Shown: in pieces, positions 1 to 9,484 of the stretch
How the letters are laid out: each line of letters starts with the position of its first letter
How positions within the stretch are numbered: position 1 is the first letter of the stretch
Origin: Protonemura montana
Taxonomy: Eukaryota > Arthropoda > Insecta > Plecoptera > Nemouridae
Direction of reading: 5' to 3'
DNA: 64,000 bases
Assembly (NCBI GenBank): GCA_947568835.1
Contig: OX387605.1
Coordinates: forward strand, 62,001-126,000
Translations under genes and position numbers: made by a program
Notes under the pieces: model-generated
Seen by the model: only the letters and a program-made list of their open reading frames with translations
Database searches by the model: none
Told to the model about the DNA's origin: nothing

Positions 1-500
1 TGTTGCTCTAACCAATTGAGCTACTTGGCGACCCCGATCTCCACCTGTCGCGGGTGTTGCTCTAACCAATTGAGCTACTTGGACCCCGATCTCCACCTGT
101 CGCGGGTGTTGCTCTAACCAATTGAGCTACTTGGACCCCGATCTCCACCTGTCTCGGGTGTTGCTCTAACCAATTGAGCTACTTGAACCCCGATCTCCAC
201 CTGTCACGGGTGTTGCTCTAACCAATTGAGCTACTTGAACCCCGATCTCCACCTGTCGCGGGTGTTGCTCTAACCAATTGAGCTACTTGGATCCCGATCT
301 CCACCTGTTACGGGTGTTGCTCTAACCAATTGAGCTACTTGAACCCCGATCTCCACCTGTCGCGGGTGTTGCTCTAACCAATTGAGCTACTTGGATCCCG
401 ATCTCCACCTGTCACGGGTGTTGCTCTAACCAATTGAGCTACTTGGACCCCGATCTCCACCTGTTACGGGTGTTGCTCTAACCAATTGAGCTACTTGGAC
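1..500. repeat. 52-bp tandem array derived from a tRNA-type SINE head
   Basis: About 9.5 copies of a 52-bp unit run from the window edge to about 500. On the minus strand each unit carries TAGCTCAATTGGTTAGAGCA, the D-arm and box A of a tRNA (consensus TRGCNNARYNGG). The unit then runs to GGAGATCGGGGTTC, which stops at the beginning of a box B. Units differ by single bases (tcgcg, tcacg, ttacg, tctcg). The array lies in the intron downstream of the 538-833 exon. Confidence 0.85.
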
Positions 501-537
501 TGGTACTCAGTATATGTAATGAGAATGTGTTACGTAC

Positions 538-833
538 AGCCTGGTGTGACGGTGCACAGAGTTCCCTGGCACTTGTCATCGCCGTGCGCCACGCAACGCT
601 GGTTGCGTGGGCAGACGTATCCTGCGCAGGGGTCGGCACACTCGCACGTGGGGCAACCATCAGCGCCGACTGCAAACCCGTATTGGCACAGCTGGGCACA
701 CAGCTGTCTGTCACAGTCTCCCTGCGTAACCCCTGACAACGATCTACCAGACGAAGCGGGAGACGGGCAGCTAACAGAGGCTGCTGAACCCATCGAACCA
801 GAAGACTTGTGGCCTGTCTTGGGGTCAACGCAC
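538..833 (-). CDS. Gene A exon: end of second thyroglobulin type-1 domain plus second antistasin-like domain
   Basis: The 296-nt exon begins by completing the split tryptophan and reads CVDPKTGHKSSGS up to a final SC, finishing the thyroglobulin type-1 repeat. The usual GT after CVD..G is replaced by a serine-rich stretch. It then encodes an antistasin-like module (DCDRQLCAQLCQYGFAVGAD, GCPTCEC) followed by ADPCAGYVC and CQGTLC, the same DPC cysteine motif seen in the 3165-3503 exon. The acceptor is TTGCCTGGCAG and the donor is GTACGT (532-537), phase 1 out. More exons must lie left of position 1; by analogy with the first module set, a lustrin-type module would be next. Confidence 0.85.
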
Positions 834-865
834 CTGCCAGGCAAGCAAAGATAGATTATAGTGAC

Positions 866-1060
866 TGACCCTGGACCTAAACCTGAACCTAACCTAACCT
901 AACCTAAACCTGAACCTAACCTAATCTAACCTAACCTGACCTAACCTAACCTGACCTAACCTAACCTGACCTGACCTAACCTAACCTAACCTGACCTAAC
1001 CTGACCTAACCTAACCTGACCTAACCTAACCTAACCTAACCTTACCTAACCTTACCCTGC
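866..1060. repeat. Degenerate interstitial (TTAGG)n tract
   Basis: AACCT/AACCTG units repeat for about 195 bp; the reverse strand reads TTAGG, the arthropod telomere-type motif, with C and A interruptions. It lies in the intron between the two exons of the second thyroglobulin domain. The rest of that intron (1061-1374) is AT-rich single-copy sequence in which I see nothing else. Confidence 0.85.
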
Positions 1061-1374
1061 TTGGCATTCCTAACTTTGTCTTCCAACACTCCACAAAAGA
1101 GTGATTAAATCGCAAGCAAATTGTAGTTTTTGTTGGTAAAGAAATGATCTAATCGTTATTATTTGCCATTATTATCTTGGCCATCAAGTTGACAAGTCAA
1201 GTCAAAGTCTCAGAGCTTATATTAAATGTCCTCCAAGACAATCAAGTCAACAAACAATAGTTCCAGTAAATCCCTGCAGTTCATCAGACATCAGAAAAAA
1301 CATATTCATGAACAAAAAACTTCACAAATGAAAAGCAGCTGACAACGGAAGAGAGAAGAAGAGAAGCAACAAAC

Positions 1375-1507
1375 CAGCAGACGAGACCGTTGCGGCTGCA
1401 CTGGCGCGGGGCGAAGGCGCCGTCGTGGTCACACTGAGGTGCATAGCCCCGCCCCTCTCGCTCGCTGCCAGCAAGAAGCTCCGACAGAGCACGCGCAACA
1501 AAACACT
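1375..1507 (-). CDS. Gene A exon: N-terminal two thirds of second thyroglobulin type-1 domain
   Basis: This 133-nt exon encodes the first part of a thyroglobulin type-1 repeat: [12 protein letters not shown], then [17 protein letters not shown] and NGLVCW. It stops inside the diagnostic CWC motif, at TGC TG, with a donor GTTTGT at 1369-1374. The tryptophan codon is completed by the first base of the next exon, giving a phase-2 junction and restoring CWCVD. The acceptor is TTGTCTACAG above 1507 and is phase 1. The donor is weak compared with the others in the gene, but the restored CWCVD motif and frame continuity support it. Confidence 0.82.
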
Positions 1508-1540
1508 CTGTAGACAAAAACAGACCAGGTTCAGAGCCAG

Positions 1541-2768
1541 GGACATGTGTGTCAAAGTATAGGGCAGGGTGCAAGCATGGATGTGTACAGCTGGGTTGGC
1601 ATCTTCAATGGGAGCCAGGGACATGTGTGTCAAGGTATAGGGCAGGGTGCAAGCATGGATGTGTACAGCTGGGTTGGCATCTTCAATGGGAGCCAGGGAC
1701 ATGTTTGTCAAGGTATAGGGCATGGTGCAAGCATGGATGTGTACAGCTGGGTTGGCATCTTCAATGGGAGCCAGGGACATGTGTGTCAAGGTATAGGGCA
1801 TGGTGCAAGCATGGATGTGTACAGCTAGGTTGGCATCTTCAATGGGAGCCAGGGACATGTGTGTCAAGGTATAGGGCAGGGTGCAAGCATGGATGTGTAC
1901 AGCTGGGTTGGCATCTTCAATGGGAGCCAGGGACATGTGTGTCAAGGTATAGGGCATGGTGCAAGCATGGATGTGTACAGCTGGGTTGGCATCTTCAATG
2001 GGAGCCAGGGACATGTGTGTCAAGGTATAGGGCATGGTGCAAGCATGGATGTGTACAGCTGGGTTGGCATCTTCAATGGGAGCCAGGGACATGTGTGTCA
2101 AGGTATAGGGCAGGGTGCAAGCATGGATGTGTACAGCTGGGTTGGCATCTTCAATGGGAGCCAGGGACATGTGTGTCAAGGTATAGGGCATGGTGCAAGC
2201 ATGGATGTGTACAGCTGGGTTGGCATCTTCAATGGGAGCTAGGGACATGTGTGTCAAGGTATAGGGCAGGGTGCAAGCATGGATGTGTACAGCTGGGTTG
2301 GCATCTTCAATGAGAGCTAGGGACATGTGTGTCAAGGTATAGGGCATGGTGCAAGCATGGATGTGTACAGCTGGGTTGGCATCTTCAATGGGAGCCAGGG
2401 ACATGTGTGCCAAGGTAAAGGGCATGGTGCAAGCATGGATGTGTACAGCTGGGTTGGCATCTTCAATGAGAGCCAGGGACATGTGTGTCAAGGTATAGGG
2501 CATGGTGCAAGCATGGATGTGCACAGCTGGGTTGGCATCTTCAATGGGAGCCAGGGACATGTGTGTCAAGGTATAGGGCATGGTGCAAGCATGGATGTGC
2601 ACAGCTGGGTTGGCATCTTCAATGGGAGCCAGGGACATGTGTGTCAAGGTATAGGGCATGGTGCAAGCATGGATGTGTACAGCTGGGGTTGGCATCTTCA
2701 ATGGGAGCCAGGGACATGTGTGTCAAGGTATAGGGCATGGTGCAAGCATGGATGTGTACAGCTGGGTT
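1541..2768. repeat. 78-bp minisatellite filling a gene A intron
   Basis: About 15.7 copies of a 78-bp unit (anchor ACATGTGTGTCAAGGTATAG) differ by a few substitutions such as gggcaGggt / gggcaTggt. Because 78 is a multiple of three and the unit lacks stops in some frames, long open frames appear on both strands. They are not genes: the array is the intron body between two in-frame exons. Confidence 0.95.
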
Positions 2769-2775
2769 TGCTCAC

Positions 2776-2970
2776 CGGTGACATTCTGTGGTTGTACGCA
2801 TTGGTTCCCGCATGCGTCTGATTGGCAACACTTCTCCATGTGTGGGCACTCTAAGTCAGCGTCGCACTCCTCGCGGCAGGACTCGTCTTCTCGTGCTGAG
2901 GGGGCGGAGTCACGTGGAGATGGACACGCCCCTGGTTTGGAAGCCAGTCGGCCAACTGGACAGCACACAC
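2776..2970 (-). CDS. Gene A exon: end of lustrin-type module plus second WAP domain
   Basis: The 195-nt phase 1-1 exon starts with GVCCP, completing the lustrin-type module begun in the previous exon. It then encodes a second WAP core with eight cysteines (ACP, ESC, EEC, LEC, KCCQSDACGNQC). The acceptor is ACGATTGCAG above 2970. The donor is GTGAGC at 2770-2775. The downstream intron (1508-2775) turns into a 78-bp minisatellite within about eight bases of the donor, so the splice site lies at the edge of a tandem array. Frame and phase fit both neighbours. Confidence 0.87.
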
Positions 2971-3164
2971 CTGCAATCGTTGCCATGGTTACCACGGGAT
3001 ACGAAGGTCACCTGGTGTTGGTCTAAGATCTGAACACGAACCCCATTTAACCCTTTATGACATTTCTAAAGTCGAGCCTAAAATGTAGCCGTGTGAGTTA
3101 CCGTTGACAAGTACCAAAGCAGGTCAATGTTGTTATATTTTGCTGGACTATAAGCAGGACTTAC

Positions 3165-3503
3165 CGTACTCCTGACGAGGTTGAACGCTACACTGGAAGA
3201 GTGGAGGGCAAGCGGGACGCCCTGGCTTGGTCCCGCAGAGGAACGGCCGCTGAGATCCCTGCACGGCCAGGGGCTGACCACTGGGACAGGCGGGATGAAG
3301 AGCACGCGGAGCCTTGCATGTCGCTAGCGTGGGGCACGGGGGATCTCGGCACTTGGACGGAGCCGACAAGCAAACAGCTCCGCTCGAACATGACACGTCC
3401 TGGCACGGATCCCGGCACAAACACCGGGCACAGCCATCAACGTCCAGGGCAAAGCCGGACGGGCAGAGCATTCTGCAGGTGGGACGGTTGCACTGGTTCC
3501 GAC
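3165..3503 (-). CDS. Gene A exon: antistasin-like domain, DPC cysteine motif and most of a lustrin-type domain
   Basis: This 339-nt phase 1-1 exon opens with an antistasin-like module (CRMLCPSGFALDVDGC followed by ARCLC), the fold of leech-type serine protease inhibitors. It continues with RDPCQDVSC and PPCPTLATC, a follistatin-N-like cysteine motif often placed after antistasin or before WAP modules. The end (ACPSGQPLAVQGSQ, FLCGTKPGRPACPPLFQC) matches the lustrin-type cysteine-rich module CPxGxP...C...CP...C, whose last cysteines (VCCP) come from the next exon. The acceptor is TTACTCTAG above 3503 and the donor is GTAAGT at 3159-3164, minus strand. Family assignment of the DPC motif is the least certain part. 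Confidence 0.85.
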
Positions 3504-3521
3504 CTAGAGTAATAATAATAA

Positions 3522-4740
3522 TAAGTACATATGTTCAACTACAGAGCATCAGTGGGAAGTATATATGTTCAACTACAGAGCATCAGTGGGAAGTATATAT
3601 GTTCAACTACAGAGCATTAGTGGGAAGTATATATGTTCAACTACAGAGCATCAGTGGGAAGTATATATGTTCAACTACAGAGCTTCAGTGGGAAGTATAT
3701 ATGTTCAACTACAGAGCATCAGTGGGAAGTATATATGTTCAACTACAGAGCATCAGTGGGAAGTATATATGTTCAACTACAGAGCATTAGTGGGAAGTAT
3801 ATATGTTCAACTACAGAGCATCAATGGGAAGTATATATGTTCAACTACAGAGCATCAGTGGGAAGTATATATGTTCAACTACAGAGCATCAGTGGGAAGT
3901 ATATATGTTCAACTACTGAGCATCAGTGGGAAGTATATATGGTCAACTACAGAGCATCAGTGGGAAGTATATATGTTCAACTACAGAGCATCAGTGGGAA
4001 GTATATATGTTCAACTACAGAGCATTAGTGGGAAGTATATATGTTCAGCTACAGAGCATCAGTGGGAAGTATATATGTTTAACTACTGAGCATCAGTGGG
4101 AAGTATATATGTTCAACTACAGAGCATCAGTGGGAAGTATATATGTTCAACTACAGAGCATCAATGGGAAGTATATATGTTCAACTACAGAGCATCAGTG
4201 GGAAGTATATATGTTCAACTACAGAGCATCAGTGGGAAGTATATATGTTCAACTACTGAGCATCAGTGGGAAGTATATATGTTCAACTACAGAGCATCAG
4301 TGGGAAGTATATATGTTCAACTACAGAGCATCAGTGGGAAGTATATATGTTCAACTACAGAGCATCAATGGGAAGTATATATGTTCAACTACAGAGCATC
4401 AGTGGGAAGTATATATGTTCAACTACTGAGCATCAGTGGGAAGTATATATGTTCAATTACAGAGCATCAGTGGGAAGTATATATATTCAACTACAGAGCA
4501 TCAGTGGGAAGTATATATGTTCAACTACAGAGCATCAGTGGGAAGTATATATGTTCAACTACAGAGCATCAGTGGGAAGTATATATGTTCAACTACAGAA
4601 CATCAGTGGGAAGTATATATGTTCAACTACAGAGCATCAGTGGGAAGTATATATGTTCAACTACAGAGCATCAGTGGGAAGTATATATGTTCAACTACAG
4701 AGCATCAGTGGGAAGTATATATGTTAGAACTACAGAGCAT
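3522..4740. repeat. 34-bp tandem array in a gene A intron
   Basis: About 36 copies of a unit containing GTATATATGTTCAACTACAG and AGCATCAGTGGGAA, preceded by a short (AAT)n run. Variants include agcatTagt, atcaAtggg and actacTgagc. It fills most of the intron upstream of the 3165-3503 exon. Confidence 0.95.
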
Positions 4741-4838
4741 AAGGGTTAGGTTAGGTTAGGGAAGGTTAGGGAAGGTTAGGTTATGTTATGTTAGGTTAGG
4801 TTAGGCTAGGCCAGGTTGGGTTAGGTAAGGTTTTTTTG
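4740..4838. repeat. Interstitial (TTAGG)n tract, first block
   Basis: TTAGG units on the plus strand with GGGAAGG and TTATG interruptions. The 4839-4964 gap to the next block is AT-rich and without recognisable features. Confidence 0.8.
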
Positions 4839-4964
4839 TATTTGTATTTGTTTTATTTTCCTGTAGACATTTACATAGTAATTGTGTGGGCATTGTCAGT
4901 TATAAATCTAGATATATGTATACAGTATTTACAAAGATCACATTAGGTCATTAGGTACATAGGC

Positions 4965-5118
4965 TAGGTAAGGTCAGGTTAGGTTAGGTTAGGTTAGGTT
5001 AGGTAAGGTTAGGTAAGGTTAGGTAAGGTTAGGTTAGGTTAGGTCAGGTTAGGTAAGGTTAGGTAAGGTAAGGTTAGGTAAGGTCAGGTCAGGTTAGGTT
5101 AGGTTAGGGTAGGTTATG
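4965..5118. repeat. Interstitial (TTAGG)n tract, second block
   Basis: Mixed TTAGG, TAAGG and TCAGG units end about 10 bases from the donor of the 5133-5339 exon. Confidence 0.85.
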
Positions 5119-5132
5119 TGATTGTATCTCAC

Positions 5133-5339
5133 CATCGCAGTCTACGAGATGTCTTGCATGAGCTCGTGTGCCTGGCAGCTCCGAGCCCGAGCGGTCGACA
5201 CACCAACATGACGCAAGCCCGCATTGCACGCGCTCGAATGCTCCGTCAGCTGCGCAGCGCGGCACTGTGACGTTGGCAGCCTGCGCAGCCGGCAGTCCAC
5301 GTGCGCGGCGCTCAGACTCCCGGCGCACCAGTTCACATC
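5133..5339 (-). CDS. Gene A exon: first thyroglobulin type-1 domain
   Basis: One 207-nt phase 1-1 exon encodes a complete thyroglobulin type-1 repeat with six cysteines. Its hallmarks are PRCAADGAFERVQC, the CWCVD core and a following GTR before the last DC. In known proteins these domains often inhibit cysteine or aspartic proteases or bind growth factors. Acceptor TCCTGCGCAG (just above 5339) and donor GTGAGA (5127-5132) are on the minus strand. The exon joins the WAP exon through a split glycine codon. Unlike the second thyroglobulin domain of this gene, it is not interrupted by an intron. The intron that follows begins almost directly in a (TTAGG)n tract. Confidence 0.88.
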
Positions 5340-5530
5340 CTGCGCAGGACGTTCACAATTAAATCTAAAATTATTATTCAGAAAGCGAGCGAAGCAAAAT
5401 AAATTAATTGATGGTAAAATGACCTGTGCAAGTTAATCCACACAGATGAAATTAAGAAGTTGCTTGTTAGCAATTCTTTGAAAACGAGGGTTTGACTAAA
5501 AGAACGCAGCGTGTCCCGGTACTGACTTAC

Positions 5531-5698
5531 CCGTGTAGAGAGGCTTGACGCACGTCCTGCCGCAAGCAGAGGGGCAGCACTTGTCTGCTGCACGTGCGCA
5601 GTCTGCCTCCTGCACACAAACCTGGACCTGCGCAGCGCGGCCTGGCGTACACGAGTTCAACTGCTGCATTGGAGGGCAGCTTCCTTCGCGCGCGCCAT
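5531..5698 (-). CDS. Gene A exon: first WAP (whey acidic protein) domain
   Basis: This exon encodes a complete WAP four-disulfide core. All eight cysteines are in the expected order, including the motif ADKCCPSACGRTCVKP near the end. WAP domains are small disulfide-bonded modules found in secreted protease inhibitors and antimicrobial proteins. The acceptor is TTTTATTCCAG at 5699-5709 and the donor is GTAAGT at 5525-5530, both on the minus strand. The exon is 168 nt with phase 1 at both ends, the classic symmetric layout of a shuffled extracellular module. It is the most upstream exon of gene A that I could find. The preceding residue codon is split across the acceptor, so at least one more 5' exon must exist. 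Confidence 0.85.
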
Positions 5699-5724
5699 CT
5701 GGAATAAAACACAACCCATCAACA

Positions 5725-6515
5725 TGGTAACATCAGAAAGCAGAATTAAGAAGCTCTGTCAGGCGATCTCAGCATCTCCATGACTACCAAATGTTGAATC
5801 TACCATTGAACCTCCCATGCTAGGCCATGATATACCCGTGGCAACATAAGATAGCAGAATTAAGAAGCTCTGTCAGGCGATCTCAGCATCTTCATGGCTA
5901 CCAAACGTTGAATCTACCATTGAACCTCCTATGCTAGGCCATGATATACCCGTGGTAATATAAGATAGCAGAATTGAGAAGCTCTGTCAGGCGATCTCAG
6001 CATCTCCATGGCTACCAAACGTTGAATCTGCCATTGAACCTCCTATGCTAGGCCATGATATACCCGTGGTAACATAAGATAGCAGAATTAAGAAGCTCTG
6101 TCAGGCGATCTCAGCATCTCCATGGCTACCAAACGTTGAATCTACCATTGAACCTCCTATGCTAGGCCATGATATACCCGTGGTAACATAAGATAGCAGA
6201 ATTAAGAAGCTCTGTCAGGCGATCTGAGCATCTCCATGGCTACCAAACGTTGAATCTACCGTTGAATCTCCTATGCTAGACCATGATATACCCGTGGTAA
6301 CATAAGATAGCAGAATTGAGAAGCTCTGTCAGGCGATCTGAGCATCTCCATGGCTACCAAACGTTGAATCTACCATTGAACCTCCTATGCCAGGCCATGA
6401 TATACCCGTGGTAACATAAGATAGCAGAATTGAGAAGCTCTGTCAGGCGATCTCAGCATCTTCATGGCTACCAAACGTTGAATCTACTATTGAACCTCCT
6501 ACGCTAGGCCAGTTG
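5725..6515. repeat. 114-bp tandem array
   Basis: About 6.9 copies with anchor CAGAATTAAGAAGCTCTGTC at 5741, 5855, 5969 and onward, 114 bp apart. It begins about 25 bases upstream of the first WAP exon on its strand. Confidence 0.93.
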
Positions 6516-7118
6516 TCAGTGGCGTGGAAGAAGGAGAAGGTTGGATGGCGATTTAGAAGAGTGGGGCAAGCCGCCACTGGGCGAGATGTGTGGCGACGGG
6601 ACGAGGCGGATACCGTTATGTACACTGGGTCATCTCATCAAGGCCACTTCCTCGCCGCCGATCGACTGAACGGCAGTTAGCAGAACGATGTGTGTTGTCC
6701 TGTAGTTGCTACGACCCACGGCGTAATGCTCGCGATTTACCAGCAGTAAAGGTCAAAGGAACTGACACGCATGCGACTTGAGATTATAACCCCGAACCTG
6801 ACTTGAAGACGTGACGCACCCACACGCACCCATCGGATGAAGTCACGTGGTCACGTGATGGTTCATCGTCGTGAGGCAGTTGAAAATGCAGTCCAAGATT
6901 TCAGAACTCAGCACAATTGATCTACATCAACTTGATGACATAAACGTAAATAAGTCTACATTTTTTATTAGTAATTATGTTGATGTTTTTCTGTTTCTAG
7001 AATTATCTTGACAATTTCCAGCGCGTGTTTAAGCAAATATTGCAAATCAAATTCTAGCGTCTATAAAAAACAACGAAACATTAAAAAAATATCAGTCATA
7101 GCACGATGATGAATAGAC
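6516..7118. other. No gene recognised
   Basis: 6516-6790 is GC-richer and has a short plus-strand open frame, 6590-6781, with no recognisable motif. 6790-7118 is AT-rich. Nothing supports a gene or upstream gene A exon here. Confidence 0.4.
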
Positions 7119-9155
7119 GTTGAACTGCTTCGGTGGTCACCCATCCAAAACCTGACCCAGTGCAGTGTTGCTTAACTTTCATCCCTCCAACCTCTCTCCT
7201 AAACAGAGCTGGTCATGTGTATGATGGTCACCCATCCAATACCTGACCCAGTGCAGTGTTGCTTAACTTTCATCCCTCCAACCTCTCTCCCGAACAGAAC
7301 TGGTCATGTGTATGATGGTCACCCATCCAATACCTGACCCAGTGCAGTGTTGCTTAACTTTCATCCCTCCAACCTCTCTCCCAAACAGAACTGGTCATGT
7401 GTATGATGGTCACCCATCCAATACCTGACCCAGCGAAGTGTTGCTTAACTTTCATCCCTCCAACCTCTCCCCCGAACAGAACTAATCATGTGTATGATGG
7501 TCACCCATCCAATACCTGACCCAGCGCAGTGTTGCTTAACTTTCATCCCTCCAACCTCTCCCCCGAACAGAACTAATCATGTGTATGATGGTCACCCATC
7601 CAATACCTGACCCAGCGCAGTGTTGCTTAACTTTCATCCCTCCAACCTTTCTCCCAAACAGAACTGGTCATGTGTATGATGGTCACCCATCCAATACCTG
7701 ACCCAGCGAAGTGTTGCTTAACTTCTATCCCTCCAACCTCTCCCCCGAACAGAACTAATCATGTGTATGATGGTCACCCATCCAATACCTGACCCAGCGC
7801 AGTGTTGCTTAACTTTCATCCCTCCAACCTCTCTCCCGAACAGAACTGGTCATGTGTATGATGGTCACCCATCCAATACCTGACCCAGCGCAGTGTTGCT
7901 TAACTTTCATCCCTCCAACCTCTCTCCCGAACAGAACTGGTCATGTGTATGATGGTCACCCATCCAATACCTGACCCAGCGCAGTGTTGCTTAACTTTCA
8001 TCCCTCCAACCTCTCTCCCGAACAGAACTGGTCATGTGTATGATGGTCACCCATCCAATACCTGACCCAGTGCAGTGTTGCTTAACTTTCATCCCTCCAA
8101 CCTCTCTCCCAAACAGAACTGGTCATGTGTATGATGGTCACCCATCCAATACCTGACCCAGCGAAGTGTTGCTTAACTTTCATCCCTCCAACCTCTCCCC
8201 CGAACAGAACTAATCATGTGTATGATGGTCACCCATCCAATACCTGACCCAGCGCAGTGTTGCTTAACTTTCATCCCTCCAACCTCTCCCCCGAACAGAA
8301 CTAATCATGTTTATGATGGTCACCCATCCAATACCTGACCCAGCGCAGTGTTGCTTAACTTTCATCCCTCCAACCTTTCTCCCAAACAGAACTGGTCATG
8401 TGTATGATGGTCACCCATCCAATACCTGACCCAGCGAAGTGTTGCTTAACTTTCATCCCTCCAACCTCTCCCCCGAACAGAACTAATCATGTGTATGATG
8501 GTCACCCATCCAATACCTGACCCAGCGCAGTGTTGCTTAACTTTCATCCCTCCAACCTCTCTCCCGAACAGAACTGGTCATGTGTATGATGGTCACCCAT
8601 CCAATACCTGACCCAGCGCAGTGTTGCTTAACTTTCATCCCTCCAACCTCTCTCCCGAACAGAACTGGTCATGTGTATGATGGTCACCCATCCAATACCT
8701 GACCCAGCGCAGTGTTGCTTAACTTTCATCCCTCCAACCTCTCTCCCGAACAGAACTGGTCATGTTTATGATGGTCACCCATCCAATACCTGACCCAGCG
8801 CAGTGTTGCTTAACTTTCATCCCTCCAACCTCTCTCCCGAACAGAACTGGTCATGTGTATGATGGTCACCCATCCAATACCTGACCCAGCGCAGTGTTGC
8901 TTAACTTTCATCCCTCCAACCTCTCTCCCGAACAGAACTAGTCATGTGTATGATGGTCACCCATCCAATTCCTGACCCAGTGCAGTGTTGCTTAACTTTC
9001 ATCCCTCCAACCTCTCTCCCAAACAGAACTGGTCATGTGTATGATGGTCACCCATCCAATACCCAAACCCGCGCAGTGTTGCTTAACTTGTTTGATCTCA
9101 TTAGGACTAATGTTTCCAACACGACAAACTGTTCGGTTAGCACTGAGACGCACAA
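7119..9155 (-). mobile_element. 5S-rRNA-derived SINE head expanded into a 91-bp tandem array (copy 1)
   Basis: About 21 copies of a 91-bp unit. On the minus strand each unit reads GTTAAGCAACACTGCGCTGG then TTGGATGGGTGACC, which match the internal promoter region of 5S rRNA (AAGUUAAGCAAC ... CUUGGAUGGGUGACC). The 5' end lies near 9100-9155, where CCGAACAGTTTGTCGTG is shared with the copy at 35.8 kb. The left end, near 7119, lacks the body and tail seen in other copies. Confidence 0.85.
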
Positions 9156-9484
9156 TTTTTTTTAAAAGTGAGAGCGCAGCTTTCATTCCCAGCTGTTGCT
9201 TTGGAATAATATTGTGTGGCTTCCTGTTTAGAGGGGGGAGGGGGGGGGGGGGGGGTAAGAGAAGACCCTTGCACACTCCTGGTTCATACTAGCAGTGGCG
9301 TAGCGTGAATGAGATTTACCAAGCTTTGCAGTGGCGGCGACGAGTTGGAGACAGCAGAAGGTTGTGAGAAGTGCCGCCAGGCAGCGTCTCGGTCGGGCTG
9401 AGCTCCGGATGATTGACATCTGCAACACACAAGGACTTCATCAGAACAAATGACAAACACCAAACATCACCCGTGTCTGCTGTC
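9156..9484. other. Single-copy spacer with a poly-G run
   Basis: Contains an interrupted G run at about 9235-9256. No exon, RNA gene or repeat was recognised in the remainder. Confidence 0.5.

Larger units (their letters stand above)
538..5698 (-). other. Gene A span: partial multi-module WAP / thyroglobulin-1 / antistasin / lustrin protein gene
   Basis: Six coding exons on the minus strand (5531-5698, 5133-5339, 3165-3503, 2776-2970, 1375-1507, 538-833) join in frame through GT-AG introns and encode about 446 residues. Module order is WAP, thyroglobulin type-1, antistasin-like with a following DPC cysteine motif, lustrin-type, WAP, thyroglobulin type-1, antistasin-like with DPC motif. These module families are typical of secreted or extracellular-matrix proteins that inhibit proteases, so an extracellular inhibitor or matrix role is inferred. 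No start, signal peptide or stop was found: the gene continues past position 1, and its 5' exons should lie to the right, before gene B ends near 20 kb. No specific orthologue is claimed. Confidence 0.85.

Noticed and set aside
1322-2821. Long minus and plus open frames of the 78-bp array, including a 459-codon frame that overlaps a real exon
   Set aside because: The array is an intron of gene A; the thyroglobulin domain is completed only if the array is spliced out.
7119-9155. Possible 5S rRNA gene array
   Set aside because: The unit lacks the 5S 5' and 3' stems, and the second half of the unit is unrelated to 5S; some copies have a SINE body and tail.
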